Positions 29,001 through 37,268 of a DNA stretch of 48,088 nucleotides are shown here, in pieces. The notes under the pieces were generated by a model. That model worked only from the letters and a program-made list of their open reading frames with translations. It was not told the origin of the DNA and searched no databases. Numbering within the stretch: the stretch's first letter is position 1; the number at the start of each line of letters is the position of its first letter. The DNA comes from Clostridia bacterium (GTDB taxonomy: Bacteria > Bacillota > Clostridia > Oscillospirales > CAG-272). The translations under genes and the position numbers were made by a program. Location: positions 105,881-153,968 of the forward strand of contig JAFVRG010000020.1 in NCBI GenBank assembly GCA_017504405.1. The letters are read 5' to 3'.

Positions 29001-30268
29001 TCGTGTCTGTTTCCGATTTCGCACAATCATCTGTAACCGAAAGAGTCTTCAGCGAGACCCAGAACAATAATCCGAACAAGCAAACTGAGGCCTACGGAAT
29101 AATGACTGGCTTGGCTTATCCGAGCAAGGACGGTGTAGCGTTGGGCTATTACGGTCAGATGAATCTTGGATACGTAGGACGCTTCGGAGATAATGGTGCA
29201 GCTCCCAAATTCCTTGACAGCTCTGCACACGTTACCTCTGCCTTTAGCTTTGAAACTCAGAATTTGTATAATCTCTCTATGAGTATTTTTGCTGATGACC
29301 AAACCTCCGGCGCAGTTAAATTTACTACCGTTAATTCTACGCATCAGAAGGCTATGGCAGCCGCTGAGGGATATCCCTCCTACGGCGCATACGCAAACCT
29401 TGCAACCACTATGGTAACAATAGCTCCTCAGTCATATTACTACTATTTCAGAGTTTACGACGTAGCTATTACGGCTGAGCAGGCAAGACAGAACCACTTT
29501 GCAGACCTTATGTACTACAATAAGATAGACACTGCAAAGTATGATGCGCTCTCCGATAACGATAAGATGACGCTCTGGGCATGGGCAACCGATTATATGC
29601 TCAGCGATGCTACCGCAAAGGCAGCTATCGAGGCTAAGATTGATGCACTCGCAGAGGCAAGCACCGAGCTCGTTAACTTCAAGGGCTTCCAGGCACGTGT
29701 ATCGAAGAACGTCGGTGTAAGATCCGTATTCTACCTTGACCAGTCCGCAATTGCAAATGCAGGCGTTACTGTAAAGGCATACGGTGCTATCGCAGGTACT
29801 GCAGTTCCCGGAGCAGATTTTGACAGCTTCACTATCAGCTACGATGCAGAGAACGGTGTAACCGTATCCTCTAATGCGAGGATGACGGCAAGCACCGATG
29901 AGGGCTTTATGCTGATTGCTGACGCAGAGAAGGAATTTATCCTCGGCTCGGATGAAAACCTCGATAACTATACGATGTTTGCATACACTGTTGACTTTAT
30001 CAACGGCTCTATCGACAGAAACGGAAACATAACCGGTGAGAGCATGATTGATACGCTTAAGGATACCGAAATGTTCTTCCGTGCGTTTGCAGTAGTTGAG
30101 TATAAGGGCGCAACCTACATTCACTACGTAGACGGCGCAAGCGCAAATTATAATAATTCGAGCGTATCTCTTACTGAGGTTTCCGAGTATTACGCAAACC
30201 TTGACACGCAGTTTGCAAACAACGCCTGCATCAAGGCAGTTGTTGGTACAACAAATGACGAGGAATAA
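26033..30268 (+). CDS. Very large exported protein, type A (A1), two jelly-roll-like modules
   Basis: 1411 aa, function not recognised. Residues 1-29 are a signal peptide (MKKRILSLVLAVVMVLCLVP, cleavage near SFAA). Residues 30-340 look helical. Module 1 starts at L352-W-Y-D-D-G-H-L359 and ends near R725-V-Y-D728; module 2 starts at L804 and ends near R1140-V-Y-D1143. The closing RVYDVxLTxxQxxQN pattern resembles the last strand of LamG/concanavalin-like lectin folds. A short helical stretch follows each module. Residues 1215-1411 form a C-terminal module shared with A2 and, more distantly, B1 and B2. I saw no LPXTG, SLH or dockerin motif. The 45-aa peptide gene follows 14 bases after the stop. 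A carbohydrate- or surface-binding role is inference. Confidence 0.75.
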   Translation: MKKRILSLVLAVVMVLCLVPAISMVSFAAEEDYSILPDDENKQHFLDIMAAYGDDTMPSAATINEKLNGYLAQNENWTTQQIAEYMATQLNVYFLDEITVSDGEGGTTTQKLYDDTLYNSMWEENVAIITDYLNNNAGKTQAAMEENMRTALFAQLLYIGGNKDNGYRAYSTRLSTNYLVYSACKSIEDMTDTDTFAQGYADAIWAKGAWTPEAPQDEASQKAYVKAAVLKIITDNSLTSVGTNQQGNQVLTRLVMAVDFRSAINLTTNTDVANQGNNSGFRYHVLSAYEEAMKMSNYGTNKVKDFYLNFTDVKLEGDAKFTDAETEKEKLGVILDYYFAPGAGNYGYYEDLWYDDGHLIYFVDTANLNNPYATTINSTPTSETDLTQVAVEPTHFAKAIIASPNGVYGTYMRPSSSGIRSHVKVVGGQNIGRYFTIGYNQTQNTQILTTEVDADGYLRVYGSTTTDTQFNSSTASGFSRFAGIFLGYSYTFAATWEKPCMHAQTSWANQPQYDYNYFLDNGMTMTADENGKYGGYTYQFNTRIDADYWLNNSNGTVSSLYSNLVATADTPTLSDKYATNLGNNLYGATATGANSYSSLGAVIRIGSRYDATLNDGAGGYVPTYGRVYSHYNGTGAVNAAQTSDLGTYMSITTTASFTGNDKASSLDFMKIGNSVTSVKYQLAYAGDDDAFLPNPNEMHRSAVQGRNMYLSMVVQMQDKQMSSMRVYDVSLTQAQIEQNELADLFYEKGIDLSVYNSLSDDAKSKVMGDLGSADFDAITVDEINAVINAAAEKEGTYYGDYAHLWYDDGHLVSFVDLMDITDEQRATQLTGSTGTQSANWYYVGTTDVYAKDTRLLVGYSLNQYYNRVGGTVPFYYRRSYVRITGGQNAGDWYMITTSGTADSFAFPAVSGGFTDLGNVSSGSYGVGNRTGILLTKAFSDYEAGMYYHCALEDLEAESYLLGKEGGGNGFSIDAAVYMGTPVSINHNMVFVSVSDFAQSSVTERVFSETQNNNPNKQTEAYGIMTGLAYPSKDGVALGYYGQMNLGYVGRFGDNGAAPKFLDSSAHVTSAFSFETQNLYNLSMSIFADDQTSGAVKFTTVNSTHQKAMAAAEGYPSYGAYANLATTMVTIAPQSYYYYFRVYDVAITAEQARQNHFADLMYYNKIDTAKYDALSDNDKMTLWAWATDYMLSDATAKAAIEAKIDALAEASTELVNFKGFQARVSKNVGVRSVFYLDQSAIANAGVTVKAYGAIAGTAVPGADFDSFTISYDAENGVTVSSNARMTASTDEGFMLIADAEKEFILGSDENLDNYTMFAYTVDFINGSIDRNGNITGESMIDTLKDTEMFFRAFAVVEYKGATYIHYVDGASANYNNSSVSLTEVSEYYANLDTQFANNACIKAVVGTTNDEE

Positions 30269-30297
30269 AGGAGGGTAAATAAATGAAAAAGTACAAC
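29675..30297 (+). repeat. 3' segment of A1 plus peptide start, duplicated at 47455-48088
   Basis: Codes for the C-terminal module of A1 and the first codons of the peptide gene. By eye it is far closer in DNA sequence to the matching part of A2 than the rest of the two genes. The last 36 bases of each reading frame are identical. Immediately after, the ribosome binding site region and the first five peptide codons also match, except for one extra A between stop and GGAGGG in this copy. Confidence 0.85.
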
Positions 30298-30420
30298 AAG
30301 CCCACAGCTGAAATCGTAAAGATCAAGGCAGAGGATTTTATAACCCTCTCAATCAACAGCCAGGGAAATAACGACAATACCGTAGGTATTTGGGAACTTC
30401 CCCTGAACTGGGACCTTTGA
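30283..30420 (+). CDS. 45-aa peptide, leader-like N-terminus, unknown function
   Basis: Small gene directly after A1, with a strong GGAGGG site seven bases upstream of its ATG. The product begins MKKYNKPTAEIVKIKAEDF and ends GIWELPLNWDL. It has no signal peptide or hydrophobic segment and no Cys; the C-terminal third holds two Trp and several acidic residues. A lysine-rich amphipathic start followed by a polar, Asn/Gly-rich stretch recalls short peptides common in gut anaerobes whose roles are unknown, and also precursor peptides with leader and core. No modifying enzyme or peptidase-transporter is nearby. That the same start follows A2 argues strongly that it is a real gene. It is too short for usual ORF cut-offs. 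Confidence 0.8.
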   Translation: MKKYNKPTAEIVKIKAEDFITLSINSQGNNDNTVGIWELPLNWDL

Positions 30421-30455
30421 TAGTTACTCCGTAAACGGGGTGCAAACACTAACGG

Positions 30456-30491
30456 CAAGGGCGGTGCGAATTGCTCGCACCGCCCTTGTTT
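30456..30491 (+). terminator. Strong hairpin between the peptide gene and B1, partial terminator
   Basis: Perfect 14-bp GC-rich stem (30456-30469 with 30475-30488), five-base loop, then only TTT before the B1 ribosome binding site. It could end most transcripts after the peptide while letting some continue, or act as an RNA processing or stability element. Confidence 0.75.
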
Positions 30492-30504
30492 AAAGGAGAT
30501 TTTT

Positions 30505-33500
30505 ATGAGAAAAAGAATTATGAGCCTGCTCTTGGCGGCGGTAATGCTTATTTGTATGGTTCCTGCGATTTCGCTGGTATCCTATGCAGATAATGCGACC
30601 TCACCTGCGGTTGGCACCTATGAGTATTATGAGCATTTGTGGTATGATGACGGGCATCTTTTGTCCTTTGTTGACCTCACGCACATGACCGATGCGGATA
30701 TTGTTGAAAACTCCGATTCGCTTGAGCTTGAGGGCACAGATTACCGCATAATCAACGGTCTTACCGGTTATACGACTACCGAGGGCCTTCGCTCCTTTGT
30801 CAGGATAGTTGGCGGTGCTAACGAGGGTAAATACTACCTCATAACCGTTGACAAGCGAGTTAATGCGGCAGGCACAGGTGCGGTTGATAATAATTACAAA
30901 TTCACTCCTACTGCAAACGGAATGGTCGTTATACCTGACCGTCAGGATACGGGCGGATATGCACGTGCTATTAACTCGGGTATCTGGCTTGCACACGCAT
31001 ACTCTGCCGACGAGGTTACCACCTCGTTTGAAAAGGGCTACGCCAGCGCTACTCAGCTTGACGCAGCTATCGACTACGGAACGGATGATAAGCTCAATAC
31101 CTTCGCCGTTAATATGGTAATGGACTATCACGATTCCGCTACCAATCCGAACGGAGTTGCGCTTCTCTCGATTTCGGGACTTAGCCCTACCGACCCTAAC
31201 TCCCGCTACACCACAGCGCAGGGCGAAACGCCCTTCTACGGAAATTCCGATACGATAAAGAAGATGACCGAGATGTACAACGTTATCGGCGGCTTCCAGC
31301 CTAATTCTGCGGGTGAGATAGCAAACGTATGGCAGGGCTATAACGGACGCTTCGGCGGTCAGGTTACTCCCGGCAGATACGGCGGAACCTACGTTGACGG
31401 TGATACTTTGAGCGTTTTGTTCACAGTAAGCTATAAATCAGCAACCACATTCTTTACAACCACCTCAGCGCTTGTCAAGACGGGCGCATGGGTGAGTGCA
31501 GACGCTAAATACGAGAAATCAACGGCTATCACAACCGAGTATCCCTCGTACGGCGCACACGTTCAGATGTCGGGACTTATGGCTAATATTCCCGATGCGA
31601 CGAATATGTATTACCTCAGAATTTACGACACGGCGCTCACCGAGGAGCAGATGAAGCAGAATCACTTTGCCGACCTCTGCTACTACTATAACATTGACCT
31701 CACAGCATACAGCGCCCTGACCGGTAAATTCAAAAATCAGGTTATTGAGGGAGCGCAGAAGCTCAAGCTTGGCGATGATACTTACGGCAAGAGCGACCTT
31801 GAGGCTCTTATTGCCAACGTTCTTCTCGATGCAATGCCCGAATTCGGTGACGCATCCTCGGATTATTCCACGAGCGTTGTTGATACCGAGCTTGCAAAAT
31901 ACATAGACCTTTACTATGACGACGGACACCTTATGTCGATGATGAACCTTTCGAACATCACCGAGGACGAGGTTGTTTACAACGGCGACGGTGTAAATAT
32001 AGACGGTAAGAGAGTTGTTCTCGGCAACCTGCACGAGGAAAACGGTCAATACGACTCGTACGTGAAGATTTTAGCAGGTAAGTACGCAGGCGACTACTAC
32101 CGCCTCGGAAATCAGGGCGCAGACGACAAGTTTACGCTACAAATTGAAATCGACGACGAGGGCTTTATCAAGTACAACGAGTGCTTCCAGCAATGGGGTG
32201 CGAAGGTGTGCGGTGTTATGTATTCCTACACCTACGATGAGAGCACTCTTAACACGGTGAAGCCGAGGGCAAAGGAAACGTCCGACTTTATCTACAACAC
32301 CGAGTATCTTCAGTATGATAACACCTACGGCAACTTCACCCAGGAGGGTGTTTACCGTATGACGTGCGATTACTATACTCAGATGTATCCCACCAGGGAC
32401 TCGTTCTCGCTTCTTATGGCGTTTGGCTACCATTCGGGATCCTTCGTAATAAAGAGCGGAAAGAACGGCACTACGATAACCTCCTTCTACTCGGGCACAA
32501 CTCACGGTAACGGAACTCAGCGTGAGACAACCTACACAGCAAATGAAACCTATCACTATATGGCTCGTGTTGCGTTTACGGATGCTACCACTATGTTCCG
32601 TACGATATACATTTACCATGATGAGAAGGGCATGCAGACTACTACCGCCGGCAAGGAGCCCGGATACGATCTCAATCAGATCAAGGGTGACCGTACCCAG
32701 TTCACGGCGCACAACCAGGGTATGAAGATGTATTTGCTCCGTCTTTACGACGTATCTCTTACTCCGCAGCAGATGATGCAGAATCATTTTGCCGACCTTT
32801 GCTACTACTACGGTCTTGAGAGAACCGACGAGCTTCTCAAGCTTGGCTCTGCAGTCCTTACTGAGGAGTTCTATGCTGCTTTCCAGAAATACAGAGTAGG
32901 TATGTGTCATGCGGGTGACATTTCCTCGATGCAGAGCATGATTAACTCAGCGATTAATTCGCAAATCAACCCGGATAAGATTATTGCGAGCATTGCGGCT
33001 AACTACAATAGAGCAGTTGCGAATGCAACCTCCGCATCCGAGTCGCTTGCGGCGGTAGAAACAATTCTTAACGGCATTGATGCTTATATCACGCAGGTTG
33101 GGTCTATGACTGCTATTAACGAGGAGAGCGAGCGCCTTTTCGCAGATTGCATAGATAAGCTTCAGGCTGTCAAGGACAACGTAAGCCTTTATTATCTGAT
33201 AGTAACAAATTACAACAAAAACGTTCAGAGTGTCAAGGAAGCTGCAACAGCTATTTACAACGCAACGAACGCTCAGACGAACATAGACACTCTGTTGGCT
33301 AACAACAATGCGCTTGAGGGCAAAATGCACTATTCCGTCGAAGGAACGGCACACGCATCAAAGTTTGCGCTACTTGCCGCAGAGGGCAATTCCGAGATTG
33401 CACGGATTGTTGCAGTAGCAAACAGCGTAAATGCCCAGACCTCTTTTGACATTACCGATTACGTTAAATTTGCGGGATATCAGGTGAGACTTACCGATTT

Positions 33501-34032
33501 TGCCGCTATGCGTGCACTGTTCGCAGTTGATGCGGATGCCGTTGAGGCGGGATATACCTGCGGTGATTTGTCGTATGATATTGTTTGCTTGGGATTTGCA
33601 TTTGTCGATGCCTCTGCAACCGATTTCAGCGTTACCTATGACGGAAAATATGCAACTCCGAGTGATGCCGGAGCAATAATTAAATACGTTGACAATTGGA
33701 ACCGTGAGTCGGATATGGACGCAGCTGTCAGTGAGATAACGGGAATTGACGGAGCACAGGCTTATTCAATAATTAAGGCGTACGACGGAGCTAATCCTAA
33801 AAACCTTGCAGATGAGTATCAGAAGGAGTATGCGCTCAAGGTATTCATTGTCCTTGAGGGCGAGGGAACGAGCTTTATCCGCTATTACGACGCAGAGAGC
33901 GTTAATGCGGGTAAGACGGTATCTGTCTACGAGCTGGCAAAGTATGCGAGCGGAGTAGAGAATGCCGCTAATCTTGCTGATGAATTTTACATTGCCCGTG
34001 TAATCGCTGCCGTTGAGGGCAAGAACGGATAA
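30505..34032 (+). CDS. Very large exported protein, type B (B1), two jelly-roll-like modules
   Basis: 1175 aa, paralogue of B2. Signal peptide 1-28 (MRKRIMSLLLAAVMLICMVP, cleavage after SYA). Module 1 begins at L45-W-Y-D-D-G-H-L52, almost at once after the signal peptide, and closes near R372-I-Y-D375. Module 2 begins L469-Y-Y-D-D-G-H-L476 and closes near R746-L-Y-D749 with the QNHFADLCYYY tail. Residues about 790-985 look helical. The C-terminal module (988-1175; KFAGYQVRLTDFAAMRALF, ending VIAAVEGKNG) is related to that of type A. No wall-anchor motif was seen. C1 follows after 14 bases, so they are surely co-translated from one message. Jelly-roll fold and glycan binding are inferred from motif pattern only. 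Confidence 0.75.
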   Translation: MRKRIMSLLLAAVMLICMVPAISLVSYADNATSPAVGTYEYYEHLWYDDGHLLSFVDLTHMTDADIVENSDSLELEGTDYRIINGLTGYTTTEGLRSFVRIVGGANEGKYYLITVDKRVNAAGTGAVDNNYKFTPTANGMVVIPDRQDTGGYARAINSGIWLAHAYSADEVTTSFEKGYASATQLDAAIDYGTDDKLNTFAVNMVMDYHDSATNPNGVALLSISGLSPTDPNSRYTTAQGETPFYGNSDTIKKMTEMYNVIGGFQPNSAGEIANVWQGYNGRFGGQVTPGRYGGTYVDGDTLSVLFTVSYKSATTFFTTTSALVKTGAWVSADAKYEKSTAITTEYPSYGAHVQMSGLMANIPDATNMYYLRIYDTALTEEQMKQNHFADLCYYYNIDLTAYSALTGKFKNQVIEGAQKLKLGDDTYGKSDLEALIANVLLDAMPEFGDASSDYSTSVVDTELAKYIDLYYDDGHLMSMMNLSNITEDEVVYNGDGVNIDGKRVVLGNLHEENGQYDSYVKILAGKYAGDYYRLGNQGADDKFTLQIEIDDEGFIKYNECFQQWGAKVCGVMYSYTYDESTLNTVKPRAKETSDFIYNTEYLQYDNTYGNFTQEGVYRMTCDYYTQMYPTRDSFSLLMAFGYHSGSFVIKSGKNGTTITSFYSGTTHGNGTQRETTYTANETYHYMARVAFTDATTMFRTIYIYHDEKGMQTTTAGKEPGYDLNQIKGDRTQFTAHNQGMKMYLLRLYDVSLTPQQMMQNHFADLCYYYGLERTDELLKLGSAVLTEEFYAAFQKYRVGMCHAGDISSMQSMINSAINSQINPDKIIASIAANYNRAVANATSASESLAAVETILNGIDAYITQVGSMTAINEESERLFADCIDKLQAVKDNVSLYYLIVTNYNKNVQSVKEAATAIYNATNAQTNIDTLLANNNALEGKMHYSVEGTAHASKFALLAAEGNSEIARIVAVANSVNAQTSFDITDYVKFAGYQVRLTDFAAMRALFAVDADAVEAGYTCGDLSYDIVCLGFAFVDASATDFSVTYDGKYATPSDAGAIIKYVDNWNRESDMDAAVSEITGIDGAQAYSIIKAYDGANPKNLADEYQKEYALKVFIVLEGEGTSFIRYYDAESVNAGKTVSVYELAKYASGVENAANLADEFYIARVIAAVEGKNG

Positions 34033-34046
34033 AGGAGGAAAAACAA

Positions 34047-37000
34047 ATGAAAAAGATCATAGCTTTACTTTTGTGTCTTATAATGCTTTTCTCCCTCGTT
34101 GCTTGCGATGTCGGAGACGGCGACACTACGACGACAACTACTACAACAACTACAACAACCACAACAACGACAACCTCTGCTCCCGCTCTTTCCGCAGGCG
34201 CAGATGAGGATAAGCTTGCTTATACCGATTGGGATAAGGACGGTTTTCACATCTACGTTTCCAATTCGGGCTTTGACTATAACGACGGACTGACTCCCGA
34301 AACTGCGGTTCAGACCGTTTATAAGGCAAATGAAATTGCTGCTGACTATATTAACGGTGAGGGTGTTGATAAACAGGACGTTATAATATCCCTTGAGGCA
34401 GGTAATTATTATCTACCTGAGGCGGTAAGACCTGTGTCGGGAACCGATGATATAGGCGTATACTTCACCTCACGTGGGGGCAGAGCATATTTCACAGGCG
34501 GACTTAATTTCAAGTCCTATGAGATTGAAAAGTGCACCGACTCTGCAATACTTAATAAGATTTTCGATGAAACTGCGAGGGAAAACATCTATGAGATAGA
34601 CCTCTCCTACTATTCCGAATATCTTACCGAGCTTATCCCCGTGGGATCGGCAAAGAACGATTACGGCACGTACATTTACGATACCGTTGAGTTCTACGTA
34701 GGCAATTACAATCTTCAACCCTCCCGTTTCCCTGAGAAGGAGCATCAGGTCAGCGACAACACCGCTATCGGCCTCGATATGCCGGGTGCATTCGCAATTA
34801 CCTACATAAACTATATGAAGAACGGCAACTTCGTAACCATAGAAGAGATAGGCTCGGAGTTTGCCACGACTCCCGTAAACATATTTATCAGGGGCGAAAC
34901 CTATGAGAGAGTAAAGTCCTGGGACGTTGCCAACGAAAAGATATATATTGAGGACACTCTCCAGAACAACTACTCGGTAACACGTCACTATTTAACAAAG
35001 TTTACCGATGCACGTTATTCCTTCAACGGAAACCTTACCTTCTTTGACGGCTACGTTACTCTTAATACGGGACGAGGCGGTAACGGTGCAGTAGGCTCTG
35101 CCTCCGACGGCGGCTCGGCTTCCGAGTTCAGACGTGCGTATTTCTTCAACATTCTTGAGGAAATAAATGCTCCCGGAGAATATTACTACGACGAGGCAGG
35201 CAAGAGGCTCTACGTTTACCTTGATGAAACCATGTCCACAAATGATCTCTATATTGCTGCGTCCACCGACCATCTCTTTGAGATTCAGGGCACGGAGGAT
35301 GATCTCATGGAGAATATCAATTTCGTCAACGTCGGCTTCAAGTATTCTCAGACTCACCTTATCCGCATACAGAACGCAGACGGTGTAACCATGACGGGCT
35401 GTACGGCAGGTCTTAATGCGGGCGTTGCTGTTTACACTCAGAACGCAGTTAACCTCACCTTCAAGGATTCCTTGTTTGAGGCAACGGGCTGCGGCGTGTT
35501 CTGGTTTACCGACTCGGCGTGGGGCGACAATGACGGGGACGGCGTGTTCGACCTCGCAAACGTTTTGGTAGAGAACTGTGTTATCAGGGATATATCGGAG
35601 CAGAAGGTTGACTACCAGCCCGCCTTCAAGATGAGTAATTTCTCAGGACTTACCGTTCGTCGCTGTACGGTATCGGACGGCGGTCACGCTGCTGTAAACT
35701 ACGGTACGGCAGGTAACTTTTTGTTTGAGTACAATGAGTGGTTTGACTTCATGACCGAAACCGACGACGGAGGCCTCTCCTACTCGGGAATGGCAGATGC
35801 TACTACTATGACGGGTATCGTGTGGAGATATAACCTCATTCACGATATCGGCTCATCCTGGCAGCCCTGGTGCGTACGTGTATTCTACTCCGACGCAGAC
35901 AGTATGCTTTACACCATTCACGACAATATCATCTACAACTTTATGAAGGGTGATGAAATCAACGGTCTTGTATTCCATAACGTTCACGGTGCAAATATTT
36001 ATAATAATATCATTATGAATACGGGCGGCAAGGTAGAGCTGCTCACCGAGTATCTCTATGAGGACGTTATGACCGACCTTATGCGTAGCTTACGTACGGA
36101 CACTACTAAGGACGGCTACACAGGCACCTTCTACCACCTCAACTTTGAGGGAGAAGGCAAGGAGGATGACAAGGGCTGGACCGATGCAAGGCGTAAGCTG
36201 TACAACGAATCCGGACTCCTCGACGAGGATTTCGCATTCGCATTTAACCGTATAGATTATATGCGCTCGGATAAATTCTTCTATGATATCTTCTCGAAGG
36301 GTTATGCAGTTCTTGCGACTAACGAAAGTGGCAGCGGTGTTGCGGCGAGTGCCAATAAATCCGCGCATAACAACGGAACTATTGCTGTTGATGCAGATAC
36401 CATATCTGATTTTCAGATTCGTTTGGCGCAGAATATAGCGGGTAAGTCGGCGGGCTTCTACACCTTCAATTCGGTTGATGAAATGACCGAGTTTATGCTC
36501 TCTATCGGCTATAAGGGAGCTTATGACCTCAGCAAGCTTCCCGTAGGCGTCAGCATGCTTTATGACGGTCAGAGAGTAAATACCTTCTATTATAACCTTC
36601 TTGCAGAGGATTCTCCCGAGGAGGTAGTAGATTGGGTTCTCAGCGACACATCTCTCGAGGTGCAGAAGAGTGATGCTACCATCACCAATAACATAGACAC
36701 CCTGTTCTCAACTGCGAGAGGATATGCTCACTGTATTTACAGATCAGCTATTTATTCCAAGGTTGCGTATACCGGTATATACCACAACAACCTCACGATA
36801 AACGTTGCTAACGATCCCTCTACCGAGATTATGATCGGTAACAAAACGATTTATTGGGACAGTATATTTACTAAGTATTGGAACTCCTCCGACTATGACG
36901 GCATTGATATCGAGATGTTTGATGAAAACGGCGAATATACCACTGATTTCATTGATACTGTAACCGATATCCTCTATAACGACGAGAACCTTTTGAAGGA

Positions 37001-37070
37001 TAATGACGGCGAGCCGGTGCTTCAGATTCTTGATCTCTCAAAAGTGGGAGCAAGATTGAACCTTAATTAA
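34047..37070 (+). CDS. Lipoprotein with right-handed beta-helix (C1), GH141/pectate-lyase-like
   Basis: 1007 aa. Signal peptide with lipobox L-V-A-C20, so it should be lipid-anchored to the membrane. A run of 17 Thr follows as a flexible, possibly glycosylated linker. The region from about residue 65 (HIYVSNSGFDYNDGLTPETA) to 420 has the typical front part of this protein class, including FYVGNYNLQPSRFP and PGEYYYDEAGKRLYVYLDE. Residues about 425-670 are parallel beta-helix rungs. An EF-hand-like loop D494-N-D496-G-D498-G-V-F-D502 could bind calcium, and TETDDGGLSYSGM may be near an active site. The fold suggests action on pectin-like or other plant polysaccharide. Enzyme class and substrate are unproven. 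Confidence 0.82.
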   Translation: MKKIIALLLCLIMLFSLVACDVGDGDTTTTTTTTTTTTTTTTTSAPALSAGADEDKLAYTDWDKDGFHIYVSNSGFDYNDGLTPETAVQTVYKANEIAADYINGEGVDKQDVIISLEAGNYYLPEAVRPVSGTDDIGVYFTSRGGRAYFTGGLNFKSYEIEKCTDSAILNKIFDETARENIYEIDLSYYSEYLTELIPVGSAKNDYGTYIYDTVEFYVGNYNLQPSRFPEKEHQVSDNTAIGLDMPGAFAITYINYMKNGNFVTIEEIGSEFATTPVNIFIRGETYERVKSWDVANEKIYIEDTLQNNYSVTRHYLTKFTDARYSFNGNLTFFDGYVTLNTGRGGNGAVGSASDGGSASEFRRAYFFNILEEINAPGEYYYDEAGKRLYVYLDETMSTNDLYIAASTDHLFEIQGTEDDLMENINFVNVGFKYSQTHLIRIQNADGVTMTGCTAGLNAGVAVYTQNAVNLTFKDSLFEATGCGVFWFTDSAWGDNDGDGVFDLANVLVENCVIRDISEQKVDYQPAFKMSNFSGLTVRRCTVSDGGHAAVNYGTAGNFLFEYNEWFDFMTETDDGGLSYSGMADATTMTGIVWRYNLIHDIGSSWQPWCVRVFYSDADSMLYTIHDNIIYNFMKGDEINGLVFHNVHGANIYNNIIMNTGGKVELLTEYLYEDVMTDLMRSLRTDTTKDGYTGTFYHLNFEGEGKEDDKGWTDARRKLYNESGLLDEDFAFAFNRIDYMRSDKFFYDIFSKGYAVLATNESGSGVAASANKSAHNNGTIAVDADTISDFQIRLAQNIAGKSAGFYTFNSVDEMTEFMLSIGYKGAYDLSKLPVGVSMLYDGQRVNTFYYNLLAEDSPEEVVDWVLSDTSLEVQKSDATITNNIDTLFSTARGYAHCIYRSAIYSKVAYTGIYHNNLTINVANDPSTEIMIGNKTIYWDSIFTKYWNSSDYDGIDIEMFDENGEYTTDFIDTVTDILYNDENLLKDNDGEPVLQILDLSKVGARLNLN

Positions 37071-37080
37071 ATAATCCTGT

Positions 37081-37112
37081 GAAAACCCCGATTTTTTCGG
37101 GGTTTTCTTTTT
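37081..37112 (+). terminator. Intrinsic terminator after C1
   Basis: Perfect 11-bp stem (37081-37091 with 37097-37107), T5 loop, then TTTTT. It closes the first cluster unit. Confidence 0.93.
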
Positions 37113-37120
37113 GATTTATT

Positions 37121-37155
37121 ATGTAAATAATGCAAAAAAATATGTAAATGATGCA
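37121..37155. repeat. Two 14-bp direct repeats, 21-bp period
   Basis: ATGTAAATAATGCA (37121-37134) and ATGTAAATGATGCA (37142-37155), one mismatch, start-to-start 21 bp, which is two helical turns. They lie about 55-90 bp upstream of the B2 -35 box and may be paired binding sites on one DNA face. Confidence 0.5.
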
Positions 37156-37208
37156 GGCGGAGAGCATGTTGCACAAAAACAAGGGAAAAAAATCGTAAAA
37201 AGGCACAA

Positions 37209-37237
37209 TTGACCGCAAACTTTACGTATAGTATAAT
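37209..37237 (+). promoter_or_regulatory. Promoter for the B2-C2-A2 unit
   Basis: TTGACC at 37209-37214, 17-bp spacer, TATAAT at 37232-37237. The downstream ATTGGTAAGAT (37241-37251) is shared with the EF-G-like gene's promoter. Confidence 0.83.
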
Positions 37238-37268
37238 ATAATTGGTAAGATGGATATGTGTACCTTTC

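Larger units (their letters stand above)
30505..37070 (+). repeat. B1-C1 gene pair, paralogous to 37326-43850
   Basis: The adjacent genes B1 and C1 match B2 and C2 in order, spacing (14 and 15 bases between genes) and along their whole protein lengths. This marks an old tandem duplication of a two-gene unit. The divergence in protein sequence shows it is not recent. Confidence 0.9.

Noticed and set aside
26033..30268. Type A protein as an S-layer or cellulosome scaffold protein
   Set aside because: No SLH, cohesin or dockerin sequence was found; only size and export are shared with such proteins.
33968..34162. Minus-strand poly-Val frame opposite the C1 start
   Set aside because: It is only the complement of the Thr-codon run in the lipoprotein linker.
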